A DNA stretch of 64,000 nucleotides from Portibacter lacus (GTDB lineage: Bacteria > Bacteroidota > Bacteroidia > Chitinophagales > Saprospiraceae), in contig NZ_JAJNKA010000008.1 of the NCBI RefSeq assembly GCF_021533215.1, positions 124,001 through 188,000 on the forward strand, given 5' to 3'. Made by a program: the position numbers and the translations under genes. Shown one piece after another: positions 1 through 7,695 of this stretch (positions are counted from its first letter, which is position 1; each line of letters begins with the position of its first letter). The notes beneath the pieces are model-generated. The model was not told the DNA's origin and ran no database searches. It saw nothing but the letters and a program-made list of their open reading frames with translations.

Positions 1-612
1 GAAATAGTAGCAGGTGATATAACCACGGACGCGACGCTAAGTGAACTGATTCGCAAGATTGGAGATCGGAAATTAGACGGGATTGTTGTCAATGCTAGTG
101 GTCCCCCAGCAGCAACATTTCAGCATACAGACCTTGGTGATTGGGATGATGCATATGCTTTATTGCTGAGATGGAAGGTGAAATTGACCAAACTGATTCT
201 ACCTCTAATGATAAAGAATCATTATGGTCGAATACTTTTTATCGAAAGCATTTCTGTTAAACAGCCGATAGAAAATTTAGTGCTAAGTAATTCGCTAAGA
301 ATGGCAGTTGTGGGCTTTATGAAAACACTTTCTCAAGAAGTTGCACAAGATGGAATCACTTGTAATATTCTTGCTCCGGGATATCATTCGACACCAGCAA
401 TGGAAAGATTATACATTAATAAAAGTAACCTTCTAGGGATCAATGCAGATGAAGCGAGGGCAATTTTTGAGAAGGAAGTAAGTGTAGGAAGACTGGGGCA
501 GACTGAAGAGTTTGCGTCGCTTGCAACTTGGTTACTTTCCTCACTTTCAGGCTATATTACTGGTCAGACGATTAGTGTGGATGGTGGCTTGGTAAAAGGA
601 AGTATGGGATAA
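1..612 (+). CDS. SDR family oxidoreductase, 5' end outside window
   Basis: The reading frame is open from the first base of the window, so the start lies upstream; 203 C-terminal residues are visible. This is the C-terminal part of a short-chain dehydrogenase/reductase with a Rossmann fold. NASGPP (visible residues 31-36) is the NAG-like motif, IESIS (81-85) carries the catalytic serine strand, and the end (SGYITGQTISVDGG) is the classical FabG-like C-terminus. The usual YxxxK position reads SNSLR (96-100), so the catalytic Tyr is Ser and the Lys is Arg. Other SDR proteins carry this type of substitution, and the reaction is unknown. The family call is firm, the substrate unknown. A strong hairpin follows the stop. 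Confidence 0.85.
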   Translation, partial: EIVAGDITTDATLSELIRKIGDRKLDGIVVNASGPPAATFQHTDLGDWDDAYALLLRWKVKLTKLILPLMIKNHYGRILFIESISVKQPIENLVLSNSLRMAVVGFMKTLSQEVAQDGITCNILAPGYHSTPAMERLYINKSNLLGINADEARAIFEKEVSVGRLGQTEEFASLATWLLSSLSGYITGQTISVDGGLVKGSMG

Positions 613-655
613 AAAAAAATAGACTTCTGGCAAGTAGAAGTCTATCCTTTTTTAT
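611..655. terminator. Bidirectional intrinsic terminator
   Basis: A perfect 10-bp stem (619-628 with 636-645, loop of 7) is preceded by a run of A and followed by a run of T. It can therefore end both the rightward SDR gene and the leftward outer-membrane gene that converge here. Confidence 0.85.
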
Positions 656-662
656 TATTTAC

Positions 663-1196
663 TTAAAATCTATAACCAAGTGTTGTTTTAATTCCGTTGA
701 AAAAATCAAGTCCTCCACCAAAATTCGTCACTCTTTCTGGACTATCATTTTCTACATAACTTTCATAGATACCTATGCTCGGTCTTGATTCAAATCCAAG
801 TAAAAGTCGCTTACTCAAATGAATCTGTACACCTACTGGAATTCCTAAATCGACATCATAACTTGAAAAGTCATTATCTATTCTATCATAGTCAAAGTTA
901 ATTCCTGGCTCTAAGCCATAAGTAATTCTTGACCGCATGATTAAGTTTTTTTGTTTTTCGATTCCTATTCTGAAACCAGAAGCACCATCTAAAACACGAA
1001 GATCGGTAATGCTCATTCTAAGCCAATTTTTCTGACTTAATTTTGTCTTGTATTGAATACTTGTTGGTCCGAAATGAAATGGCTTAATTCCAATGTTTAT
1101 TTCGTTGTTTCCGTCTTTCCAATTAGAGCTTTGGGCGTAAGAGGAAAATGCTCCTATTGATAAAAAGAGCGCCAATGCAATTGTTATATTTTTCAT
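663..1196 (-). CDS. Putative outer-membrane beta-barrel protein
   Basis: A 177-residue protein with a clear Sec signal peptide (residues 1-21, cleavage after SYAQ). The rest alternates short polar and hydrophobic beta segments (for example INIGIKPFHFG, SRITYGLEPGINFDY, RLLLGFESRPSIGIY) and ends GYRF. The aromatic C-terminus and strand pattern fit a small outer-membrane barrel. I do not recognise a specific family. It stands alone, converging with the SDR gene on a shared terminator. Localisation is likely, function unknown. Confidence 0.7.
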   Translation of the reverse strand: MKNITIALALFLSIGAFSSYAQSSNWKDGNNEINIGIKPFHFGPTSIQYKTKLSQKNWLRMSITDLRVLDGASGFRIGIEKQKNLIMRSRITYGLEPGINFDYDRIDNDFSSYDVDLGIPVGVQIHLSKRLLLGFESRPSIGIYESYVENDSPERVTNFGGGLDFFNGIKTTLGYRF

Positions 1197-1288
1197 AATT
1201 CCTTGTTTTTAAGAAGAACGAGGCTAATTTCAAAAAGTAACAGAAAAGAAAATGCTTAGGTGTTTTTTAACAAAAGTGTTAAAGAAAA

Positions 1289-1609
1289 TTAAATAATCTC
1301 GCGCAGACGCTCCCACAAATCTTGCTCATCATCTGAAAATACATTATCAGAATAAAAGAGTTGCTTTACAAAATGCATCAATTCCTGCTTCTGAACGGAA
1401 GTAGGGTAGTATATACCTTCGTAAGCTTTGATCTTTTCCATCTTTACAGCATCGTCATCGTCCATGGCATACTCAGCCATGATTTTATGAAAACTATCGT
1501 TGTTGACCTTATTGAGGATCATTTGACGTTCTTCAAGAGAGAACTCACCATCTGCATAAGATGCGTATATCAACAAGTAAGCGATAAATTCTTCCTGATT
1601 CCAGTTCAT
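1289..1609 (-). CDS. TerB-like small acidic helical protein
   Basis: 106 residues, acidic and all-helical by eye. The N-terminal helix with YASYADGEFSLEE (about residues 15-27) resembles the tellurite-resistance TerB/TerB-like fold, in which an acidic ADG-x-(5)-E motif sits between helices and can bind metal. It is the third gene of a leftward cluster, 18 bases after the HsdR_N-like gene. It also has its own -7 box overlapping the end of that gene, so it may be transcribed both with it and alone. TerB-type domains are often encoded near helicase or nuclease genes; here the link is positional only. The TerB call rests on one motif and helix pattern. Confidence 0.55.
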   Translation of the reverse strand: MNWNQEEFIAYLLIYASYADGEFSLEERQMILNKVNNDSFHKIMAEYAMDDDDAVKMEKIKAYEGIYYPTSVQKQELMHFVKQLFYSDNVFSDDEQDLWERLREII

Positions 1610-1622
1610 GTTATAGTTTTTT

Positions 1623-1630
1623 CAAATTTA
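1623..1630 (-). promoter_or_regulatory. -7 promoter box before the TerB-like gene
   Basis: The minus strand reads TAAATTTG, matching the Bacteroidota -7 consensus TAnnTTTG. It ends 13 bases before the ATG at 1609 and overlaps the last codons of the upstream gene. It suggests an internal promoter giving a very short leader. Confidence 0.5.
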
Positions 1631-2095
1631 AGACTTTCCATTTAATTTTTCATACTTAGGAAGCTCTTCTAGAAACTTATAATTTGATTCCTCAAAATTT
1701 ATGGAGCAAAAATAATTGGTACTTCCATTAGTAAGCATAAGGTAAGGGACTTGCAGTGGAATGTTGTACATCGCAATTTGATTAAAAACTTTCTGATTTA
1801 CTGCTTGATTTGGCCTTTTGCACTCTACGATTAAAAGTGGAATCCCATTTCTATCGTATACAATTATGTCGCATCGACGAAATAGACCATTTACTTTAAT
1901 CCCTTTTTCTACTCTAATTAGGTTTTTAGAGATTTCTAATTCATGAATGAGATAAAGAACGGCACACTGACGAACCAATTCTTCAGGCTGTAGGACAATA
2001 TCCTTTTTACGGATAACATCATAGATATAGCTTTTGCCTTCTACCTTAGAGATCTTAACTTCCTGACTATATTTTAATAAATCTATTTGGCTCAT
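1628..2095 (-). CDS. HsdR N-terminal-like PD-(D/E)XK nuclease domain protein
   Basis: 155 residues. It contains the nuclease core seen at the N-terminus of type I restriction HsdR subunits: an early Glu (PEELVRQ, about 38-44), RRCDIIVYD (73-81) with the metal-binding Asp at 76, then IVECKRP (89-95) supplying the E-x-K pair, and QIAMYN (106-111). All putative catalytic residues are present, so it may be active. There is no helicase domain, HsdM or HsdS nearby. It starts one base after the stop of the helicase-like gene, so the two are probably translationally coupled. Standalone HsdR_N proteins are common in Bacteroidota and may be housekeeping; the true role is unknown. Confidence 0.75.
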   Translation of the reverse strand: MSQIDLLKYSQEVKISKVEGKSYIYDVIRKKDIVLQPEELVRQCAVLYLIHELEISKNLIRVEKGIKVNGLFRRCDIIVYDRNGIPLLIVECKRPNQAVNQKVFNQIAMYNIPLQVPYLMLTNGSTNYFCSINFEESNYKFLEELPKYEKLNGKS

Positions 2096-2096
2096 T

Positions 2097-4418
2097 TTAG
2101 ACCACTTTTTCAGATCTAACAGCCATCTGCTTTAATTCAGGTATTTCCATTAACGTAATGATCGAAGCATCAGCAGATTGTGCAAGTTGAGCAGTATTGA
2201 TATTAATGATTTTTATTCCAGCTTGTTCGATTTTTCTCAGAACCGAAATTTGCCACTCTATATCTAAAGAAGGATCTAAGAAAGAATCTTGTACGATAAG
2301 ATACTTGTTTCGATCGTCTTTCATGATGATGTCATCTACGATTCCAGATTCTAGATGAGTGTATTTTAATGACTTAATTCGGATATCTAGAAACTCAATT
2401 TCAATCAGTTTCGAACAGAAATCCGAAACGCAAGAGATGATAGAGAAATCCTTCGCGCTGTAGAATTGCTTTTCATATCTGGATTCCTTAAGTGTATAGG
2501 TCAGTGACTTAGAAAGTTCTATGCTAAATTTTAGATTCTGACCTATTTTCATGTCTGTCGGAATCTCCTTTGATTTTAGTTGAAATTGACCTTTCTCATT
2601 ATAATTCTTAGAGGTGTAAGCGCTTTCCTTAATCTGAGTATCTATTTTGTTTTGGTGGAAACATAGGATACTCTCAAAATGTGAATTGGCAAAAATATTT
2701 TGCGGAATATCATCATTATCGATGCAGATTAAGAAATCGTAATTCAGATTTGCAATTTCTGAAGAAAAGAATTCTTCATCACATACAATTATTGGGAAAC
2801 TGTACTTAAATGAATCATTTAGATCAATCATCAGTGACTTCCAGTCCCTTCCATCTTTACCAATTTTCTTCTGGATATCACTTAATGAATAACGAAGGCC
2901 ATTAAATACGGTCTGGATGCGGTGTCCTAGAAAGTTCTCGTAGATGAATTTTTGCTGAGTAAACAGATCGAATCTGATATCTAAGTCATCAATTTGACTT
3001 AAGTAATATTTATCAAATAAGGCTTCGAAGTACCAAGATTCGAAACTAGCAACCCATTTTTCATTCTCTATATCTTCTAGAGCACTTATGATTTCATTTA
3101 TCTTATATTCTAGCGTAAATTCGAATGATCGATAAACGGCATAATCGGAATTCTCTTCTAAAAATAGTCTTCGCTTCGTTAAAGTCTTATCTAGTTTTCT
3201 TAGAAATCCATAATTCTTCCAAGCGCTAATGCTTAAATTATGAATTTCAGATTTGAACAATTCACTCTTATTTATTGCACCTATTAGGTCTATTTGATCT
3301 CTAGAAAGAATAGATAATTCAGGAGCATTATAGTTATTAGCGTTCAGAATTTCAAGCTGCTCATCAACTTTGTTCTGGATGCTTTGGTGCGCACTTTTTA
3401 ACTGTTCATTTAACGTATGACAAAATGCCTCCAATTTTTCTGTATCTGGAATCCATCCATTTTCAGGAAAATTGATTTTGAACAACTGTATTTCTTGCAG
3501 AGCTTCTAATAGCATACTATAATGTGTACGTAAAGCTATTTTCTGTTTTTCTATCGGATCTTTACTTTTTCCAAAAGTTCTTTTTCTAGTAGCAAGTTCT
3601 GATTCAATTTTATAAAACTCTAGCTGTGTCTCTAACTCTTCACTTAATTTTCGAATGAGTTTAACCTGATCATTTAATTTCGAAACCATGTCAGCTCTAA
3701 TGGTCTGGAACAAGTTTCTATATTTGTTGGTAAGCTGCTTGGTTGCTGATATAAAACCATCAAGCGTATTCAGAACGGATAGTTTGTTCTGAGCCAAATG
3801 GTAGTCTTTGTAAATGTCAGCTTTGAATTCATCGCCCGTTCTTAGAAAACTAAATTGAGCCCTATAAAATTTAGCTGCCTTTTCAATTTTGCTTCTAATT
3901 TTCCAGAATTCATTCTGGTTAAAATCATAGTTACTAGAAGAAACATCTAGGTTAAGTCTGTATTCGTTTTTCCTCTTTTTCGATAGAAACAATAACTCGC
4001 TTAGCTTTTGTCTTGGATGATCTCCGAAGACAGGAGCATTATAAATGTTTTTAATTTCATTTAACTTTTCAAGACTTTTATCATAACTGATTTTAGCTTT
4101 AATGGCTTCTATCTGATAATCTTTGTCCTCATTTACCTGGCTCGTAATCGAATTGCGATAGATATGAGTGTCTTTTTTTAGAGAAAGTGCTAAGTTCGAA
4201 ACACCTATTTCTTCCAGTAACTGAGCCACGACATTCGTTTTATTGGTCCTAATAACAAACGTTTTACCGTCTTGTAGCTTTTCACACAAGAACGCTTTCA
4301 TAAAGGACTGTTTCTTTCTAGGATTATTGCTTGATATAAAAGCAATACTTTTATCCTTATCCAGAAAGTCACGTAAATACTGCTCTTCCTTAGGAAGATT
4401 AAAAAGATTGGGCTTCAA
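2097..4418 (-). CDS. Degenerate SF1 helicase / restriction-endonuclease-like protein
   Basis: 773 residues, start TTG (an in-frame stop lies 8 codons upstream and the first ATG is at codon 40). Residues 24-90 follow the start of DUF4011-type SF1 helicases: a P-loop position (SSNNPRKKQS, 29-38) without GxGKS/T, then a strand like motif Ia (GKTFVIRTNKTNVVAQLLE, 51-69). A long helical middle follows (about 100-460). FPIIVCDEEFF to YDFLICIDNDDIP (541-572) aligns with the motif II strand, but the DEAS/DEAD signature is gone. The C-terminus (about 685-745: ESGIVDDII, KYLIVQD, QAGIKIININTAQL) resembles the MTES_1575/Vsr-like nuclease fold that ends these helicases. I infer an ATPase-dead descendant of that family. 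No signal peptide. First gene of the cluster with the HsdR_N-like and TerB-like genes. Confidence 0.5.
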   Translation of the reverse strand: MKPNLFNLPKEEQYLRDFLDKDKSIAFISSNNPRKKQSFMKAFLCEKLQDGKTFVIRTNKTNVVAQLLEEIGVSNLALSLKKDTHIYRNSITSQVNEDKDYQIEAIKAKISYDKSLEKLNEIKNIYNAPVFGDHPRQKLSELLFLSKKRKNEYRLNLDVSSSNYDFNQNEFWKIRSKIEKAAKFYRAQFSFLRTGDEFKADIYKDYHLAQNKLSVLNTLDGFISATKQLTNKYRNLFQTIRADMVSKLNDQVKLIRKLSEELETQLEFYKIESELATRKRTFGKSKDPIEKQKIALRTHYSMLLEALQEIQLFKINFPENGWIPDTEKLEAFCHTLNEQLKSAHQSIQNKVDEQLEILNANNYNAPELSILSRDQIDLIGAINKSELFKSEIHNLSISAWKNYGFLRKLDKTLTKRRLFLEENSDYAVYRSFEFTLEYKINEIISALEDIENEKWVASFESWYFEALFDKYYLSQIDDLDIRFDLFTQQKFIYENFLGHRIQTVFNGLRYSLSDIQKKIGKDGRDWKSLMIDLNDSFKYSFPIIVCDEEFFSSEIANLNYDFLICIDNDDIPQNIFANSHFESILCFHQNKIDTQIKESAYTSKNYNEKGQFQLKSKEIPTDMKIGQNLKFSIELSKSLTYTLKESRYEKQFYSAKDFSIISCVSDFCSKLIEIEFLDIRIKSLKYTHLESGIVDDIIMKDDRNKYLIVQDSFLDPSLDIEWQISVLRKIEQAGIKIININTAQLAQSADASIITLMEIPELKQMAVRSEKVV

Positions 4419-4482
4419 ATTCGTATATTTAGAAGGCTAAATATACATATTAAAAATAATTTTATATGTTCTTATTGATTAT

Positions 4483-5076
4483 TTATTCGTTTTTGGAGAC
4501 AATTCCTCCACTTACTTTTTCACCATTATTGTATTCATATTCTAAAACGACATTTCCTTCTTCATCAAATTGCTTGAATAAACCATCTAATTTGCCCTTT
4601 TTATACAAAGCCTCCTTTCTAAGATTTCCTCTGTCACTATATTCTCTGGAGTAGCCATCGAGCATACCATCATGATACATATATTCTTTTAATGGACGAC
4701 CAAATTTATACTCTGCATATAGACCGTGAATCTTATTATTGGTAAAGGATTGCTTCTTTTCTATTTGTCCTCTATCATTAAATTCTAGATAAGGGCCATT
4801 CATCGCGCCATTCACATAGTTAATCACCGTTTTCATTTTATTCGATTCTTCAGGGAAATAAGTTATCCAGGTTCCATTTTGAATACCGTCGGTAATCATA
4901 CCTTCCTCTATAATATTACCATTTTCGTCTTTTTTAATGACATAAGAAGACGTGCTACCATCTATATCATTAATTTCGTATCCGGTAAGATCTTTTCCAC
5001 CAGGAACTGTGATTTGTTTCTTACCACATGAAATAATTAGAAAACTTAAACATATTAGGGTTAATAATGATTTCAT
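4483..5076 (-). CDS. MORN-repeat lipoprotein (YwqK-like)
   Basis: 197 residues with a lipoprotein signal peptide (lipobox LIISC, Cys about 17). The body is a run of imperfect MORN-type repeats of about 22 residues with the pattern GxxxGxWxxYxxxG (NGTWITYFPE, NGPYLEFNDRG, HGLYAEYKFG, DGYSREYSDRG, DGLFKQFDEEG). Databases often call such proteins YwqK-family antitoxins, but no toxin gene is adjacent and a lipoprotein would not act on a cytoplasmic toxin. A surface or periplasmic scaffold is more plausible. It has its own promoter box and lies divergent to the ABC exporter. Confidence 0.75.
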   Translation of the reverse strand: MKSLLTLICLSFLIISCGKKQITVPGGKDLTGYEINDIDGSTSSYVIKKDENGNIIEEGMITDGIQNGTWITYFPEESNKMKTVINYVNGAMNGPYLEFNDRGQIEKKQSFTNNKIHGLYAEYKFGRPLKEYMYHDGMLDGYSREYSDRGNLRKEALYKKGKLDGLFKQFDEEGNVVLEYEYNNGEKVSGGIVSKNE

Positions 5077-5105
5077 TAGTGTTAAAATTTTAAAATGAAT
5101 AAAGA

Positions 5106-5113
5106 CAAATTTA
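5106..5113 (-). promoter_or_regulatory. -7 promoter box before the MORN lipoprotein
   Basis: The minus strand reads TAAATTTG (consensus TAnnTTTG), 29 bases before the ATG at 5076. With the plus-strand box at 5163 it forms a divergent promoter region. Confidence 0.5.
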
Positions 5114-5162
5114 TATAATCTTATAAAATTAGCAAAGTGCTGAACACCATTTTGAATATTTG

Positions 5163-5170
5163 TAAGTTTG
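5163..5170 (+). promoter_or_regulatory. -7 promoter box before the ABC exporter
   Basis: TAAGTTTG matches TAnnTTTG and lies 16 bases before the ATG at 5187. No clear -33 element is visible. Confidence 0.5.
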
Positions 5171-5186
5171 TCTTAAGAAATAAAGT

Positions 5187-6968
5187 ATGAAAGAGACAGA
5201 AGAAAAATCTAAAAAGTTAAACAAGGAGCAATTAAGAGAGGCTTGGAAGATGTTTAAGTTTGTGAAACCTTATAGGTGGTATTTTATTGGAGGTCTGATT
5301 CTCCTATTTATTTCGAGTTTGCTGGTAATGGTATTTCCATGGTTAGCGGGACAATTGATCGATATCGCAAATAATGAAGGCAAGTACGGTCTGACGCTTG
5401 AAAAATCAGGATATATATTACTTATCATATTAGTCATACAAGGGATCGTTTCCTACTTCAGAGTAATATTTTTTGCACAAGTGAGTGAAAGAGGAATGGC
5501 AGATGTGAGGAAAAATTTATATCAGAAACTAATTTCGCTTCCAGTATTCTTCTTCGAAGAAAATAGAGTGGGAGAGTTGATGAGTAGGATTTCATCGGAT
5601 GTAGATCAACTTCAGCAGCTTTTTTCTGTCACATTGGCTGAGTTTCTAAGACAGATTTTAATTTTGGTTGTAGGTATTGCGTATGTCGTATATGCTGCGC
5701 CACAATTGTCCTTAGTCATGTTAGCTTCGTTTCCATTCATTGTTGTCGGAGCAGTATTTTTTGGTCGATTTGTAAGAAAGCTTTCTAAGAAGAGACAAGA
5801 AGAATTAGCGGATACGAATGTTGTAGTAGAAGAGTCATTACAAGGAATTAGAACAGTGAAGACCTTCACTAATGAGATATTCGAATTCAATAGATATGTA
5901 GATAAGATCGCTAACTTGGTGAAAATTTCACTTAACCTAGCAAGTGTGAGAGCATTATTTTCCAGCTTTATCATCGTTGTTTTATTTGGTGGAATTTTCT
6001 TTATTGTGTGGTATGGATCGAAACTAGTTCTAGAAGGAACCATGACCGTCGGGGACTTGGTTTCATTTATCACCTTTATGGCTTTTATTGGAGGATCACT
6101 CGGAAGTCTTGGGACATTTTATACTCAGATTCTCTCTACATTAGGAGGGACAGAGCGATTAAGAGAAATCTTAAATACTCCTGGAGAAATTGACATAGAT
6201 AACTTTAAAGAAGATACACTTGACGTTAGTGGTCGAATTAAATTTAATGATGTAGAGTTTTCTTATCCATCTAGAGCTGATTTACCTGTATTAAAAGGTA
6301 TTAATCTGGAAGTGAATCCAGGCGAAAAAATTGCACTAGTAGGGCAGAGTGGTTCTGGGAAATCTACCATCGTTCAGTTATTGATGAGGTTATATGACAT
6401 AGGCGCTGGTTCGATTACGCTAGATGAGAAGAATATAACCGAATATGACCTGACAGCATTCCGTTCTCTCATATCAATTGTACCTCAAGAAGTATTGCTT
6501 TTCGGTGGAAGCATTAAGCAAAACATTGCTTATGGTAAGCCAAATGCTACAGATGAAGAGATCCAACATGCTGCCGAACAGGCGAATGCTTATGAATTTA
6601 TTTCTAGGTTCCCGGATGGTTTCGAAACGATGATTGGAGAACGAGGTATAAAATTGTCTGGAGGACAGAAACAACGTATCGCTATTGCAAGAGCCATCTT
6701 AAATGATCCGGAAATATTGATTCTGGATGAGGCGACGTCCTCTTTGGATTCTGAATCTGAAAAGTTGGTACAAGATGCACTGAATAAATTGATGAAAGGA
6801 AGAACCTCTATCATTATAGCTCATAGGCTTTCTACGATAGTAGATGTAGATCAGATTTATGTATTAGAAAATGGAGTTATTGTAGAACAAGGAACACATA
6901 CTGAATTATCCAATATAGAAAATGGTGCGTATTCTAACTTGGCAAAATTGCAATTTCAGACGGCATAA
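5187..6968 (+). CDS. ABC exporter half-transporter (MsbA-like, fused TMD-NBD)
   Basis: 593 residues, the normal size for a fused type I exporter half-transporter that works as a dimer in the inner membrane. The N-terminal 330 residues hold six hydrophobic helices. The C-terminal ATPase has Walker A GQSGSGKST (about 385-393), the signature LSGGQKQR (about 490), Walker B ILILDEATSSLDS (about 510-522) and the H-loop IIAHRLST. Substrate cannot be told from sequence; lipid (MsbA), drug or peptide export are all possible. It overlaps by one base an alternative ATG for the next gene, so the two are probably co-transcribed. Confidence 0.92.
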   Translation: MKETEEKSKKLNKEQLREAWKMFKFVKPYRWYFIGGLILLFISSLLVMVFPWLAGQLIDIANNEGKYGLTLEKSGYILLIILVIQGIVSYFRVIFFAQVSERGMADVRKNLYQKLISLPVFFFEENRVGELMSRISSDVDQLQQLFSVTLAEFLRQILILVVGIAYVVYAAPQLSLVMLASFPFIVVGAVFFGRFVRKLSKKRQEELADTNVVVEESLQGIRTVKTFTNEIFEFNRYVDKIANLVKISLNLASVRALFSSFIIVVLFGGIFFIVWYGSKLVLEGTMTVGDLVSFITFMAFIGGSLGSLGTFYTQILSTLGGTERLREILNTPGEIDIDNFKEDTLDVSGRIKFNDVEFSYPSRADLPVLKGINLEVNPGEKIALVGQSGSGKSTIVQLLMRLYDIGAGSITLDEKNITEYDLTAFRSLISIVPQEVLLFGGSIKQNIAYGKPNATDEEIQHAAEQANAYEFISRFPDGFETMIGERGIKLSGGQKQRIAIARAILNDPEILILDEATSSLDSESEKLVQDALNKLMKGRTSIIIAHRLSTIVDVDQIYVLENGVIVEQGTHTELSNIENGAYSNLAKLQFQTA

Positions 6969-7024
6969 TGCAACTTTTTCATTTTTCATTCGTCAATAGG
7001 TTATATATACAAACCCATAAGAAA

Positions 7025-7639
7025 ATGAAGAAATATTTACTTTTACTATGTATTTTATTAAGTGTTGTTATTCAATCGAATGCACAATTCGGATTTGGCA
7101 TCGTTGCTGGAAATGATATTTATCAAAGATATACGAATCCAGATGGCGGATCTTCTGGAAATGCCATCTTAAACCTTCAATTTGGTCCAAAACTATGGGT
7201 TGGTGGAGAAAGCTTTTCAGTTTCTGTTGAAACATATGCGAATTGGGGAGCAACTTCACTTTCAGTAGTCGATTACAAGGGGATGGGATCGATCGCTTTT
7301 CCATTAATGGCTAAGTTGAATTTTAAAGGAAATAGTGGTTTTAATTCCGAATTAACTTCAGGTTGGTCAATAGGTGGCGGATACCAAATCGCTAGAACTG
7401 AGTTATATGGAGTTAACTTAAGTGCAATAGAACAAGATGTTATTCGGGATTTGTATCCTGTTATGGTAGGCGAACTTTCTTACGGATACGGAATAGGTGG
7501 TTTTTATGTAGAATTATTCGGAAGGTACGGATGGGACACTCAATCTAAGGCATCTACCTTGAATTTTGGTTTAAGTTATAATGTCAATTTTGTTGGTTTT
7601 AAGAAATTGAAACGTAAGTTAGAACGATTCGATAATTAA
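7025..7639 (+). CDS. Putative outer-membrane beta-barrel protein
   Basis: I place the start at the ATG at 7025, which begins a Sec signal peptide directly (MKKYLLLLCILLSVVIQSNAQ). A further 19 in-frame codons exist back to an ATG at 6968 that overlaps the ABC stop codon, but they would put a non-signal extension before the signal peptide. The mature part (about 184 residues) has alternating beta segments rich in Gly, Tyr and Phe (FGFGIVAGND, VEEYANWG-like strands, GYGIGGFYVELFGRYGW), fitting a barrel of the PorT or OMP_b-brl type. No family-specific motif seen. Likely co-transcribed with the exporter. Confidence 0.7.
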   Translation: MKKYLLLLCILLSVVIQSNAQFGFGIVAGNDIYQRYTNPDGGSSGNAILNLQFGPKLWVGGESFSVSVETYANWGATSLSVVDYKGMGSIAFPLMAKLNFKGNSGFNSELTSGWSIGGGYQIARTELYGVNLSAIEQDVIRDLYPVMVGELSYGYGIGGFYVELFGRYGWDTQSKASTLNFGLSYNVNFVGFKKLKRKLERFDN

Positions 7640-7683
7640 ACAGTTGATCACTATTAGTTTAAAGGATTTCCATTTATATTTCA

Positions 7684-7691
7684 TATTTTTG
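7684..7691 (+). promoter_or_regulatory. -7 promoter box directly before murB
   Basis: TATTTTTG matches TAnnTTTG and ends only 4 bases before the ATG at 7696. Transcription starting the usual handful of bases downstream would begin at or near the start codon, implying a leaderless murB mRNA. Confidence 0.5.
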
Positions 7692-7695
7692 TAAT

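Noticed and set aside
1628-2095. A type I restriction-modification system
   Set aside because: Only the HsdR N-terminal nuclease-like domain is present; there is no translocase domain, HsdM or HsdS gene anywhere in the window.
4483-5076. Toxin-antitoxin module (YwqK antitoxin)
   Set aside because: The product is a lipoprotein with MORN repeats and no toxin gene is adjacent; the antitoxin label is a database habit.
5187-6968. Naming the ABC exporter msbA
   Set aside because: Motifs prove a fused exporter half-transporter but do not distinguish lipid from drug or peptide export.
6968-7024. Earlier start for the outer-membrane protein at 6968
   Set aside because: It would add 19 residues ahead of a complete Sec signal peptide. 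The ATG overlapping the ABC stop may be fortuitous.
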